Positions 40,240 to 49,900 of a stretch of DNA of 64,000 bases are shown here, one piece after another. The position numbers were made by a program, and so were the translations under genes. The DNA is taken from NCBI GenBank assembly GCA_030448245.1, contig JAUJNH010000004.1, forward strand, positions 186,001 to 250,000. The letters are read 5' to 3'. The stretch's first letter is position 1; every line of letters begins with the position of its first letter. The notes under the pieces are model-generated. The model was not told the origin of the DNA, did no database searches, and was given only the letters and a program-made list of their open reading frames with translations. This stretch comes from Acidimicrobiales bacterium. GTDB taxonomy: Bacteria > Actinomycetota > Acidimicrobiia > Acidimicrobiales > JAUJNH01.

Positions 40240-41604
40240 GTGACGGTGCGCCTGGTGGTCGTCGGCGGCGGCCCGGCGGGGACCCAGGCCGCCACCTGGG
40301 GCGCCCGCCTGGGCGCGGAGGTGACGGTGGTCGAAAAGGAGGTGCTGGGCGGCGCCGCCAACCTGTGGGACTGCATCCCCTCGAAGGCCATGATCGCCAC
40401 CGGGGGGGTCATGGCGCTCTCCCGCCGGAGCCGGTACATGGGCCTCGACGAGCTGACCCCCTCGCTCGACTTCGCCGCCCTGCGGGCTCGCAACGCCGAG
40501 ATCGAGGCCCGGCTGAAGGGCACCATCCGGGCCCAGCTGGAGAGCCAGGGGGTGCGCCTTCTCGACGGATGCGGCCGGCTGAAGGGCCCGCACGACGTGG
40601 TGGTCGAGACCAGCGACGGCAGGGTGGTCGAGCTCGACGCCGATGCCATCGTGGTGTGCACCGGCAGCCGGCCCCGGATCCCGGAGTTCGCGGCCCCCGA
40701 CGGCGAGCGGGTGCTCACCACCCGCGACGCCTACCCGCCGCCCCAGCTCCCGTCCCACCTGTGCATCGTCGGCTCGGGCGTCACCGGCGTCGAGTTCACC
40801 CACATGTTCAGCTCGTTCGGCTGCGAGGTCACGCTCGTGGTGTCCCGCCAGCAGGTGCTGCCCAGCAAGGACGCCGAGGTGGCCGCCGCCCTCGAGGACG
40901 ACTTCCTGGCTCGTGGCGTCCACCTGCTGAAGGGGGCCAGGGCCAGTGACATCTGCCGGGTGGGCGACGGCGTGGTGGTCGAGTGCACCGACGGCCGCAA
41001 GGTCTCGGCGTCGCACGCGCTGCTGTGCATCGGCGCCGTGCCGAACTCGGACGGGCTCGGCCTCGACGCCGCCGGGGTCGACGTCGACGCCGGCGGGTAC
41101 GTGCCGATCAACCACCACGGCCAGACCAACGTGAAGCACATCTACGCCGCCGGTGACCTGTCGGGGAAGCTGCCGCTGGCCAGTGTGGCGGCCATGCAGG
41201 GCCGCAAGGTGGCCGAGCACGTCATGGGCCTCCAGGTCCGCGAGCACCGCCACCTCGACTACGACAAGGCGGCCAGCGCCATCTTCACCGAGCCCGAGAT
41301 CGCCGACGTGGGCCTGGCCGAGGCCGACGCCTTTGCCACCGGCCGCAAGGTGCGGGTCACCAAGGTGCCCTTTGCGGCCACGGCCAAGGCACTGATCGAG
41401 GGTGACACCCGCGGGTTCGTGAAGATCGTGAGCGACCCGTGGACGGGAGCCGTGCTGGGCGGCTCGATCGTCGGCCCGTCAGCGGCTGAGCTGATCTCGG
41501 TGCTGGCCCTGGCCGTCACCGCCAACCTCAGGGTCAACGACATCGTCGAGTCGCTGCTGGTGCACCCGGCGCTGTCGGAGGCGCTGGCCGAGGCGGCCGA
41601 GTAG
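40240..41604 (+). CDS. LpdA-like NAD(P)H-quinone dehydrogenase / FAD disulfide-reductase family, one redox cysteine missing
   Basis: RLVVVGGGPAGTQAATWGARLGAEVTVVEKEVLGGAANLWDCIPSKAMI: GGTCxxxGC replaced by GGAANLWDC; TAGCCT 7 nt upstream of GTG. Confidence 0.9.
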   Translation: MTVRLVVVGGGPAGTQAATWGARLGAEVTVVEKEVLGGAANLWDCIPSKAMIATGGVMALSRRSRYMGLDELTPSLDFAALRARNAEIEARLKGTIRAQLESQGVRLLDGCGRLKGPHDVVVETSDGRVVELDADAIVVCTGSRPRIPEFAAPDGERVLTTRDAYPPPQLPSHLCIVGSGVTGVEFTHMFSSFGCEVTLVVSRQQVLPSKDAEVAAALEDDFLARGVHLLKGARASDICRVGDGVVVECTDGRKVSASHALLCIGAVPNSDGLGLDAAGVDVDAGGYVPINHHGQTNVKHIYAAGDLSGKLPLASVAAMQGRKVAEHVMGLQVREHRHLDYDKAASAIFTEPEIADVGLAEADAFATGRKVRVTKVPFAATAKALIEGDTRGFVKIVSDPWTGAVLGGSIVGPSAAELISVLALAVTANLRVNDIVESLLVHPALSEALAEAAE

Positions 41605-41617
41605 CGGGCGACGCCAG

Positions 41618-41884
41618 CTAGGCCCCGCCCTCCTCGGCCACAGCGGCGTCGCAGGCCACGCAGTGCTCCATGCCCTCGAAGTGGGCGAAGCTCTGGTCCA
41701 GCACCCGGACCACCGGCTGCCCGCAGACGCCGTGGTCGGTGTTGGGCGACTCGACGGCGTGGCAGATGCCGCTGGCCAGCGGCACGTCCGGCGCCGTCAC
41801 GACCGCGCCCTCGACCACCCCACCCGACTTGGCGGCGTCCAAAGCGTCCTCGCGGCCCGGTCCGACCCCCACGACGTAGCCCAT
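41618..41884 (-). CDS. Small Cys-containing hypothetical protein (88 aa)
   Basis: MGYVVGVGPGREDALDAAKSGGVVEGAVVTAPDVPLASGICHAVESPNTDHGVCGQPVVRVLDQSFAHFEGMEHCVACDAAVAEEGGA; TACGAT 7 nt upstream of ATG. Confidence 0.65.
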   Translation of the reverse strand: MGYVVGVGPGREDALDAAKSGGVVEGAVVTAPDVPLASGICHAVESPNTDHGVCGQPVVRVLDQSFAHFEGMEHCVACDAAVAEEGGA

Positions 41885-41915
41885 GGGCCGGATCGTAGGC
41901 GCCTCGAGAGGACGT

Positions 41916-43709
41916 TCACCCGCCGGGCTGGATGACCACGAGCACGTCGCCGGCCCCGACCGAGGCGCCGGGCGCCACCCGCACCTCCTTCACCGTCCCT
42001 GCGACGTCGGCGGCGATGTTGTTCTCCATCTTCATGGCCTCGAGCACGCACAGTGTCTGGCCGACCTCGACGCGGTCGCCGGCGGCGACGTCGACCCTGA
42101 CGATCGTGCCCTGCATGGGGACGGTGACGTTGCCGCTGCCGGCGGCACCGCCGCTCGCCGAGGCACCCGACCGCTTGGGGCGCGGCCGCCCGACGGGGAC
42201 GGCGGCCGGCGCCGCGCCGCCCGGCACGTCGGGCACCCACAGCCGTACCTTGAACCGGCGGCCGTCGACCTCGACGTCGACGTCGCGCTCGACCCTGGCC
42301 ACGCGGTCGCTGCCGGCCTCGGCCACCGGGGCCGGCGCACCGGTCACGAGCCCGGAGAGGTCGAGCCGGTCCTCCACCCACCTCGTCGAGTGCTCGCCGG
42401 CCCGGAAGTCCGCAGCCTCGAGGATGGCCACGGCCGCCGGGATGGTGGTGGGCACGCCGCTGACCTCGGTCTCCCGCAGCGCCCGCAGCGTCCGGCGGAT
42501 GGCGGCGTCTCGGTCCTCGCCCCAGCACACCAGCTTGGCCACCAGGTTGTCGTAGAACTGGCTGATCTCGTCGCCCTCGTCGTAGCCGGCGTCGACGCGC
42601 GTGAAGGGGCCGTCGGGGCGGCGGAAGCGGGTGAGGCGGCCGGGGGAGGGAACGAAGCGACCGCCGGCGGGGTCCTCCGCGTTGATGCGCACCTCGACGG
42701 CATGGCCCCGGCGGCGGGCGGCCACCTGGTCCTGGGTCAGGGGCAGCGGCTCGCCCGCCGCCACCCGCAGCTGCCACTCGACCAGGTCGAGACCGGTGAC
42801 CAGCTCGGTCACCGGGTGCTCGACCTGCAGGCGGGTGTTCATCTCGAGGAAGAAGAACTCGCCGTCCTGGAACAGGAACTCGACGGTGCCGGCGTTGACG
42901 TAGCCGCACGCCCGGGCCACCTGCACCGCGGCGGCACCCATGGCCTGCCGGACGGCGTCGTCGAAGCGGGGAGCCGGCGACTCCTCCAGCAGCTTCTGGT
43001 GCCGCCGCTGGGCCGAGCAGTCCCGCTCGCCGATCCACACGGTGTCGCCGTGGACGTCGGCGAACACCTGCATCTCGATGTGGCGGGGCCACGTGAGGTA
43101 CCGCTCGACGTAGCACTCGTCGCGCCCGAAGCCCTTGCGGGCCTCGTTGCGGGCCGACTCGAGGGCTTCGGCGGCCTCCTCGGGCGCGCCCACCACCCGC
43201 ATCCCCCGGCCCCCGCCCCCAAAGGCGGCCTTGATGGCCACCGGCCAACCGTTGGCCTGCCCGAAGGCCACCACCTCCTCCGCGCTGGTGAGGAACTCCG
43301 AGGTGCCGGGCACCGACTGGACGCCGGCCCGGGCCGCGGCCAGGCGGGACGACACCTTGTCGCCCATCACCTCGATGGCCTCCGGCGGCGGGCCGACGAA
43401 CGTGGCCCCGCTGCGGGTGACGGCCCGGGAGAAGTCGGTGCTCTCCGAGAAGAACCCGTAGCCGGGGTGCACGGCATCGGCACCCGACCGCTGGACGACG
43501 CCCAGGATGGCGTCGGTGTCGAGGTAGCTCTCGGCGGCCGTGCGCCCCCCCAGGGCGTAGGCCTCGTCGGCCATCCGGACGTGGAGGGCGTCACGGTCCA
43601 GGTCCGAGTACACGGCCACCGTCCCGATCCCGAGCTCGCGGCAGGTGCGGATGACGCGCACGGCGATCTCGCCGCGGTTGGCGATCAGGACCTTCGAGAA
43701 CAGAGCCAT
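41916..43709 (-). CDS. Acyl-CoA carboxylase biotin carboxylase/BCCP (alpha) subunit
   Basis: [59 protein letters not shown], biotinyl motif [11 protein letters not shown]. Confidence 0.95.
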   Translation of the reverse strand: MALFSKVLIANRGEIAVRVIRTCRELGIGTVAVYSDLDRDALHVRMADEAYALGGRTAAESYLDTDAILGVVQRSGADAVHPGYGFFSESTDFSRAVTRSGATFVGPPPEAIEVMGDKVSSRLAAARAGVQSVPGTSEFLTSAEEVVAFGQANGWPVAIKAAFGGGGRGMRVVGAPEEAAEALESARNEARKGFGRDECYVERYLTWPRHIEMQVFADVHGDTVWIGERDCSAQRRHQKLLEESPAPRFDDAVRQAMGAAAVQVARACGYVNAGTVEFLFQDGEFFFLEMNTRLQVEHPVTELVTGLDLVEWQLRVAAGEPLPLTQDQVAARRRGHAVEVRINAEDPAGGRFVPSPGRLTRFRRPDGPFTRVDAGYDEGDEISQFYDNLVAKLVCWGEDRDAAIRRTLRALRETEVSGVPTTIPAAVAILEAADFRAGEHSTRWVEDRLDLSGLVTGAPAPVAEAGSDRVARVERDVDVEVDGRRFKVRLWVPDVPGGAAPAAVPVGRPRPKRSGASASGGAAGSGNVTVPMQGTIVRVDVAAGDRVEVGQTLCVLEAMKMENNIAADVAGTVKEVRVAPGASVGAGDVLVVIQPGG

Positions 43710-43731
43710 GGCGGCCGTATGTTCGTGGTCT

Positions 43732-44466
43732 GTGCGCTGGGATGTCCACTACGTGGAGCAGACCGGCTCGACCAACGCCGACGTGCTGGCTCTCGCCCGA
43801 GCGGGGGTGCCACCGGGCACGGTGCTGCGGGCCGGCCACCAGACCGCCGGCCGGGGGCGCCTCGGCCGCACCTGGGAGGCGCCCGTCGGCAGCAGCCTCC
43901 TGGCCTCGTTCCTGCTGCCCGCCGAGCCGGTGCCGTTCCTCGCGGTCGCCCGGGTGGCCCTGGCCGCGGCCGGCGCCTGCCGCGACCTCGCCGGGGTCGA
44001 TGCCGCTCTCAAGTGGCCGAACGACCTCATGGTCGGCGAGCGCAAGCTGGCCGGCGTGCTGGCCGAGGCCGACGGCGGCAGCTCCACGATGGTGGTCGGG
44101 ATCGGCTGCAACGTCGCGTGGCCCCCGCTCGACGAGCGGCCCCCGCACCTGCGCGAAGGGGTGACGGCGCTGTCCGACCTGGCCGCCTCGCCTCCGACCG
44201 CCGGCGAGGTCCTCACCGGCCTGTTGGACCGCCTCGAGGGCTGGCTGCTGGCCCGGCCCGACGAGGTCCTCGACGCCTACCGGCGGGTCTGCGCCACGCT
44301 GGGCCAGCCCGTTCGGGTCGAGCTCGCGGGCCGAGCCCTCGAGGGGACCGCGACCGCCCTCACCCCTTCGGGTGAGCTGGTGGTGGCCACGGGAGGCACC
44401 TCCGTGACGGTCACAGCCGGCGACGTCGTCCACCTCCGGGCCAGCCCACCACCACCCCCGGGCTGA
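43732..44466 (+). CDS. birA: Biotin-[acetyl-CoA-carboxylase] ligase
   Basis: [69 protein letters not shown]; divergent from biotin carboxylase. Confidence 0.94.
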   Translation: MRWDVHYVEQTGSTNADVLALARAGVPPGTVLRAGHQTAGRGRLGRTWEAPVGSSLLASFLLPAEPVPFLAVARVALAAAGACRDLAGVDAALKWPNDLMVGERKLAGVLAEADGGSSTMVVGIGCNVAWPPLDERPPHLREGVTALSDLAASPPTAGEVLTGLLDRLEGWLLARPDEVLDAYRRVCATLGQPVRVELAGRALEGTATALTPSGELVVATGGTSVTVTAGDVVHLRASPPPPPG

Positions 44467-44497
44467 CCGACGAGCATGGGCAGAGCTGTGCTTCCTC

Positions 44498-44503
44498 TAC
44501 GAT
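44498..44503 (+). promoter_or_regulatory. -10-like TACGAT, 8 nt before acyl-CoA dehydrogenase ATG (predicted leaderless)
   Basis: TACGAT-cctctcaa-ATG. Confidence 0.55.
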
Positions 44504-44511
44504 CCTCTCAA

Positions 44512-45648
44512 ATGGGCGCGGAGCTGACGGAGGAGCAGGAGGCCTTTCGCAAGGTCGTCCGCGACTTCGCCGACCGCGAGGTGGCCCCCCATGCCGAGTC
44601 CTGGGACCGCGACCACACGTTTCCGCTCGCGGTGGTGCAGGCCATGGGAGAGCTCGGGCTCTTCGGCCTCACCGCCCCTGAGGAGCTCGGCGGGGCTGGC
44701 GCCGACCTCACCACCCTGTGCGTGGCCATCGAGGAGCTGGCCCGGGTCGACAGCTCCGTGGCCATCACCCTCTCGGCCGGCGTCGGCCTCGGCATCAACC
44801 CGATCCTCACCTTCGGCAGCGACGAGCAGAAGCAGCGGTGGCTGCCCGACCTGGTGGCCGGACGCGCCCTCGGCGCCTTTGGCCTCACCGAGCCCGACGG
44901 CGGTTCCGACGCCGGCGCCACCCGAACCCGGGCCCGTCGCGACGGCCCCGACTGGGTCCTCGACGGCACAAAGGCGTTCATCACCAACTCGGGCACCCCC
45001 ATCACCAGCGTGGTCACCGTCACCGCCCGCACCGACGAGGGGATCAGCGCGTTCCTCGTCCCCGCAGGGACCCCCGGACTGGTGGTGGAGCCGCCCTACC
45101 GCAAGGTGGGCTGGCACGCCTCTGACACCCACGGCCTGGTGCTGGACGGCTGCCGCGTCCCTGCAGCCAACCTCCTCGGCCTCGCGGGAGCAGGCCTGCG
45201 GCAGCTCCTCACCGTCCTGGACGACGGCCGCATCGCCATCGCGGCCCTCGCCTGCGGCCTCATCAGGGGCTGCCTCGACGAGAGCGTGCGCTACGCCAAC
45301 GAGCGCCACGCCTTTGGCGGCCCCATCGGCCGCAACCAGGGCATCGCCTTCAAGTGCGCCGACCTGGCCGTCCTCTACGAGTCGTCGGCCGCCCTCACCT
45401 ACCGGGCCGCGTGGCTCAAGGACCACGGGCGACCCTTCCGGCAGGAGGCCGCCATCGCCAAGCTGCACGCCACCACCTCGGCCGTGAGCGCAGCCCGCGA
45501 GGCCACCCAGGTCTTCGGCGGGGCCGGCTTCCTGGACGAGACCCCGGTGGCCCGCCACTGGCGCGACAGCAAGATCCTCGAGATCGGCGAGGGCACCAGC
45601 GAGGTGCAGCGCATCGTGATCGGCCGGGGGCTGGGGTTGCCCACATGA
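44512..45648 (+). CDS. Acyl-CoA dehydrogenase
   Basis: FGLTEPDGGSDAGATRTRA, KAFITNSG, RNQGIAFKCADLAV, FGGAGFLDETPVARHWRDSKILEIGEGTSEVQRIVIGR; TACGAT 8 nt upstream of ATG. Confidence 0.95.
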   Translation: MGAELTEEQEAFRKVVRDFADREVAPHAESWDRDHTFPLAVVQAMGELGLFGLTAPEELGGAGADLTTLCVAIEELARVDSSVAITLSAGVGLGINPILTFGSDEQKQRWLPDLVAGRALGAFGLTEPDGGSDAGATRTRARRDGPDWVLDGTKAFITNSGTPITSVVTVTARTDEGISAFLVPAGTPGLVVEPPYRKVGWHASDTHGLVLDGCRVPAANLLGLAGAGLRQLLTVLDDGRIAIAALACGLIRGCLDESVRYANERHAFGGPIGRNQGIAFKCADLAVLYESSAALTYRAAWLKDHGRPFRQEAAIAKLHATTSAVSAAREATQVFGGAGFLDETPVARHWRDSKILEIGEGTSEVQRIVIGRGLGLPT

Positions 45649-47141
45649 GCCTGCTGCGTCCCGACGAGGACGACCTGCCGGCCGGGCCCCTGGCCAAGCC
45701 GCCGCGCCAGCACCCGCTGCGCCACAGGCTGGCCGTCGGCTTCACCATCTTCCTGGCCGTCGCGGTGGCCGTCGTCGGCGCCGGCGTCGCCTACGCCGCC
45801 ATCCAGGCTGGCCGGCTCGACAAGATCAGCTTCGGAGGCTCGAAGGGGGACGTGATCTCCAAGGTCCCGAAGGGCCAGCCCGTCAACATCCTGGTCGTCG
45901 GCAACGACTCCCGCGCCTTTGCCAAGGACGCCAAGGACAAGAAGGCCTTTGGCGCCAAGGACGTCGGCGAGAGCGTGCGCAGCGACACGATGATGGTGAT
46001 GCGGCTCGACCCGAAGAACGACCGGGTCACGATCCTGTCCATCGCCCGAGACCTCTACGTCGACCTCGAAGGCGGCGGACGCGGGCGCATCAACGAGGCC
46101 TTCGCCCAGGAGGGGGACTCGACCAAGGCCGACCCCGGGCGGCTCATCCGCACCATCAAGACCAACTTCGGCATCACCATCAACCACTACGTCGAGATCG
46201 ACTTCGCCGGCTTCCGCCAAGCCGTCGACGCCATCGGCGGGGTCAGCGTGTACTTCCCGTTCCCGGCCCGCGACGCCTTCAGCAACCTGAACATCGAGGA
46301 GCCCGGCTGCGTCAACCTCAACGGCACGCAGGCCCTGTCCTACGTGCGCGCCCGCAACTACGAGTTCAAGGGCCCGAAGGGATGGCAGTCGGACGGTAGC
46401 GGCGACATCGGCCGGATCCAGCGCCAGCAGGACTTCATCCGGCGGGTCGTCCGCAAGGCCCTCGCCGAAGGGCTCACAAGCCCGATCAAGGCGGCGAAGC
46501 TGATCGAGGCCGGCATCGACAACGTCAAGGTCGACAGCGGCTTCGGCGTCGGCGACATGAAGAGCCTGGCCAACCAGCTGCGCGACCTCGACGAGGGGAA
46601 GGTGGCCCCGGTGGCGCTGACTGGTGACCCGGTCAGGATCAACGGCGACGACGTGCTGAAGCTCAACCCCGCCAAGGCCAACGAGGTCCTGACGGCCTTT
46701 GGCGCCAAGCTGCCCAACGCGCCGGGCACGACGCGCACGGCCGGCCCACCCGGGGCGATCCCGGCGGGCACGGCCGTGGTGCTCTACAACGGCTCCGGGC
46801 GCGAGGGGCTCGTCGTGCAGGCCAAGACCGACCTGGAGCGCCTCGGCGTGCGGGCCACCAGTGGCGGCAACGGCCAGAGCACAGCCACCACCGAGATCCG
46901 CTACCCCTCGGGCGCCGAGACCACGGCCCGCGCCGTGCAGGCCTACTTCGGCGACGCCGAGCTGTCCGTCGACCGGTCCGTCAAGGCGGGCGAGGTCGTG
47001 GTGCTGCTGGGCCGCAGCTTCGACCGGGTGGCCGATCCCAAGGCACCGGCCTCGGCGGCCACCTCCACCCCGGACACCGCTCCCCTCACCACCCCGACCA
47101 CCAAGCCGCCACCCGGCTCCGACCCCTCGGTTGCCTGCTAG
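45645..47141 (+). CDS. LytR-CpsA-Psr (LCP) family protein with LytR_C-like C-terminal domain
   Basis: NILVVGNDSR...RSDTMMVMRLDPKNDRVTILSIARDLYVDL...INHYVEIDFAGFRQAVDAIGGVSVYF...LNGTQALSYVRAR; C-terminal VVLYNGSGREGLVVQAKTDLERLG. Confidence 0.93.
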   Translation: MSLLRPDEDDLPAGPLAKPPRQHPLRHRLAVGFTIFLAVAVAVVGAGVAYAAIQAGRLDKISFGGSKGDVISKVPKGQPVNILVVGNDSRAFAKDAKDKKAFGAKDVGESVRSDTMMVMRLDPKNDRVTILSIARDLYVDLEGGGRGRINEAFAQEGDSTKADPGRLIRTIKTNFGITINHYVEIDFAGFRQAVDAIGGVSVYFPFPARDAFSNLNIEEPGCVNLNGTQALSYVRARNYEFKGPKGWQSDGSGDIGRIQRQQDFIRRVVRKALAEGLTSPIKAAKLIEAGIDNVKVDSGFGVGDMKSLANQLRDLDEGKVAPVALTGDPVRINGDDVLKLNPAKANEVLTAFGAKLPNAPGTTRTAGPPGAIPAGTAVVLYNGSGREGLVVQAKTDLERLGVRATSGGNGQSTATTEIRYPSGAETTARAVQAYFGDAELSVDRSVKAGEVVVLLGRSFDRVADPKAPASAATSTPDTAPLTTPTTKPPPGSDPSVAC

Positions 47142-47155
47142 CGCATGAGGCGCAG

Positions 47156-48058
47156 GTGAGGGGCATCGTCCTGGCGGGCGGCAGCGGGACGCGGCTCCAG
47201 CCGGCCACCGCAGCCGTCAGCAAGCAGCTGCTGCCCGTCTACGACAAGCCGATGGTGTACTACCCGCTGTCGGTGCTGCTGCTGGCGGCCATCCGGGACG
47301 TGCTCCTCATCTCGACCCCCGCCGACCTCCCCCTGTTCGAGCGGCTGCTGGGCGACGGCAGCGCCTTTGGCATCGACCTGTGCTACGCCGAGCAGGCCGA
47401 GCCGCGGGGGCTGGCCGAGGCGTTCCTCATCGGTCGCCAGTTCCTCGGCGGCGAGCCGGCCTGCCTGGTCCTGGGCGACAACATCTTCCACGGCCACCAG
47501 CTGTCGACCACCCTGCAGGCCGAGGTGGCTGCCCTTGCCCCGGAGGCGGGCGCTCGTCACGGCTGCACGCTGTTCGGCTATACGGTGGCCGACCCGCAGC
47601 GCTACGGCGTGGCCGAGCTCGACAGCGACGGCACGATCACCTCGATCGAGGAGAAGCCGGCGTCGCCCCGCTCGCGGCTGGCCGTCACGGGCGTCTACAT
47701 GTACGACGGGACGGCGCCCGAACGCGCCGCCACCCTGAAGCCGTCGGCCCGCCACGAGCTCGAGATCACCGACCTGAACCTCACCTACGTGGCCGAGGGG
47801 CGGGCCCGGCTGGTCAGGTTCGGCAGGGGCATGGCCTGGCTCGACACGGGCACCCACGACAGCCTGCTCGAGGCCGCGACCTACGTGCAGGTGCTCGAGC
47901 ACCGCCAAGGCGAGCAGATCGCCTGCCTCGAGGAGATCGCCTTCCGGCAGGGTTGGCTGAGCGTCGACGAGCTGGCCCGGATGGCCGCGGCCATGGGGTC
48001 GTCGGGCTACGGCGACCACCTGCGTCGGCTGGCTGCTGCCCCCCCGCCGGTAGCCTGA
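47156..48058 (+). CDS. rmlA: Glucose-1-phosphate thymidylyltransferase
   Basis: GIVLAGGSGTRLQPATAAVSKQLLPVYDKPMVYYPLSVLLLA; CLVLGDNIFHG; VTGVYMYDG; MAWLDTGTHDSLLEA. Confidence 0.96.
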   Translation: MRGIVLAGGSGTRLQPATAAVSKQLLPVYDKPMVYYPLSVLLLAAIRDVLLISTPADLPLFERLLGDGSAFGIDLCYAEQAEPRGLAEAFLIGRQFLGGEPACLVLGDNIFHGHQLSTTLQAEVAALAPEAGARHGCTLFGYTVADPQRYGVAELDSDGTITSIEEKPASPRSRLAVTGVYMYDGTAPERAATLKPSARHELEITDLNLTYVAEGRARLVRFGRGMAWLDTGTHDSLLEAATYVQVLEHRQGEQIACLEEIAFRQGWLSVDELARMAAAMGSSGYGDHLRRLAAAPPPVA

Positions 48059-48063
48059 GGCCC

Positions 48064-49038
48064 ATGCGGCAGCTCGTCACCGGTGGCGCCGGCTTCATCG
48101 GCTCCAACTACGTGCGCCACGTGCTGGCCACCAGCGACGACGACGTGACGATCTACGACGCCCTCACCTACGCCGGCAACCTGTCCACCCTGCACGACGT
48201 GGGAGAGGACCCCCGGGTCCGGTTCGTGAAGGGTGACATCTGCGACCTCGGCACGCTTCAGGAGGTGATGGCAGGCCACCAGGTGGTGGTCCACTTCGCC
48301 GCCGAGACCCATGTCGACCGATCCATCGGGGGCAGCCACGACTTCGTGCAGACGAACTGCGTCGGCACCAACTACGTGATGGAGGCTGCTCGCCGCGTCG
48401 GCGTCGAGAAGGTCGTGCACATCGGCACCGACGAGGTGTACGGGTCGGTCGCCCACGGCTCGTCGAAGGAGACCGACCGGCTCGACCCGCGGTCGCCCTA
48501 CTCGGCGTCAAAGGCCGGTTCCGACCTGATCGCCCTCTCCCACCACGCCACCCACGGGCTGCCGGTGGTGGTCACCCGGTGCACCAACAACTTCGGGCCC
48601 TACCAGTTCCCCGAGAAGGTGATCCCGCTCTTCACCACCAACCTCCTCGACGGCGGGACCGTCCCCCTCTACGGCGACGGGCTCAACGAGCGGGACTGGC
48701 TGTACGTCGACGACCACTGCGCCGCGCTGTCCCTGGTTGTCGAGCGCGGGGTGGCGGGCGAGGTCTACAACGTGGGTGCGGGGAACGAGACGCCGAACCG
48801 GGTGCTCACCGACAAGCTGCTCGCCCTCACCGGCCGCGACGAGTCGGCCGTCCGCTACGTGGTCGACCGCAAGGGCCACGACCGCCGCTACTCGGTCGGC
48901 ATCACCAAGGTCACCGCGCTCGGCTGGCGCCGCCGGCGCACCCTCGACGAGGCGCTCGCCGAGACCGTGCGCTGGTACCGCGACAACCGCTGGTGGTGGG
49001 AACCGCTCAAGGTCATCCCCGGTCCCGGGGTGGGCTGA
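48064..49038 (+). CDS. rmlB: dTDP-glucose 4,6-dehydratase
   Basis: LVTGGAGFIGSNYVRHVL, HFAAETHVDRSI, IGTDEVYGS, SPYSASKAGSDLI, RCTNNFGPYQFPEKVIP; TAGCCT 7 nt upstream of ATG. Confidence 0.96.
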   Translation: MRQLVTGGAGFIGSNYVRHVLATSDDDVTIYDALTYAGNLSTLHDVGEDPRVRFVKGDICDLGTLQEVMAGHQVVVHFAAETHVDRSIGGSHDFVQTNCVGTNYVMEAARRVGVEKVVHIGTDEVYGSVAHGSSKETDRLDPRSPYSASKAGSDLIALSHHATHGLPVVVTRCTNNFGPYQFPEKVIPLFTTNLLDGGTVPLYGDGLNERDWLYVDDHCAALSLVVERGVAGEVYNVGAGNETPNRVLTDKLLALTGRDESAVRYVVDRKGHDRRYSVGITKVTALGWRRRRTLDEALAETVRWYRDNRWWWEPLKVIPGPGVG

Positions 49039-49039
49039 C

Positions 49040-49900
49040 GTGCGGGCCCTCGTGACAGGCGCCGGCGGGCAGCTCGGCTCCGAGCTGCACCGCGTCCTGG
49101 CCGAGGCCGGGGACGACGTCGCCGCGGCCAGCCGGGACCGGCTGGACGTCACGTCGCGCGACCAGGTCCTGGGCGTCGTCCTCGGCCTGCGCCCTGACGT
49201 CGTGTACCACTGCGCGGCCTGGACCGACGTCGACGGGTGCGAGGCCGACCCTGACCGGGCCCTGCTGGTCAACGCCCTGGCCAGCCGGCACGTGACCGAG
49301 GCCTGCCGCCTGGCCGGCAGCCACCTCGTGGCCATCAGCACCGACTACGTGTTCGCGGGCACCGCCACCCGCCCCTACGTCGAGTGGGACCAGCCCGATC
49401 CGCGGTCGGCCTACGGGCGGTCGAAGCTGGCCGGCGAGCGCGAGGTGGCTGCCGGGTGCCTCGGAGCGGCCATCGTGCGAACGTCGTGGCTCTGCGGGGC
49501 CGCAGGTCCCAACATGGCCCGCACCGTCCTGCGCCTCGCCGCCGATCCACGCCGCGACCTGGCGTTCGTCGACGACCAGGTCGGCAACCCCACCTTCACC
49601 TCGGACCTCGCCCCCCTGCTGCGGCGGTTGGGGGTGGCCCGCCTCCCAGGCACGTTCCACGCCACCAACCAGGGCCCCACGAGCTGGCACGGCTTCGCCC
49701 GCGAGGTCCTGGCTGCAGCCGGGCACGACCCCGGCCGCGTGCGGGCCGTCGCCACGGCCGACCTGGTCCCGCCCCGGCCGGCGCCTCGGCCCGCGTACAG
49801 CGTGCTCGACGGCGCGGCGCTGCGCGGCCTCGGGATCGATCCCCTTCCCGACTTCCGGGACCCGCTCGCCCGCCTCGTCAAGGAGCTCACCCATGGCTGA
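49040..49900 (+). CDS. rmlD: dTDP-4-dehydrorhamnose reductase
   Basis: ALVTGAGGQLGSEL, CAAWTDVDGCEADPDRALLVN, ISTDYVFAGT, AYGRSKLAGERE, VRTSWLCG, FVDDQVGNPTFTSDLA. Confidence 0.94.
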   Translation: MRALVTGAGGQLGSELHRVLAEAGDDVAAASRDRLDVTSRDQVLGVVLGLRPDVVYHCAAWTDVDGCEADPDRALLVNALASRHVTEACRLAGSHLVAISTDYVFAGTATRPYVEWDQPDPRSAYGRSKLAGEREVAAGCLGAAIVRTSWLCGAAGPNMARTVLRLAADPRRDLAFVDDQVGNPTFTSDLAPLLRRLGVARLPGTFHATNQGPTSWHGFAREVLAAAGHDPGRVRAVATADLVPPRPAPRPAYSVLDGAALRGLGIDPLPDFRDPLARLVKELTHG

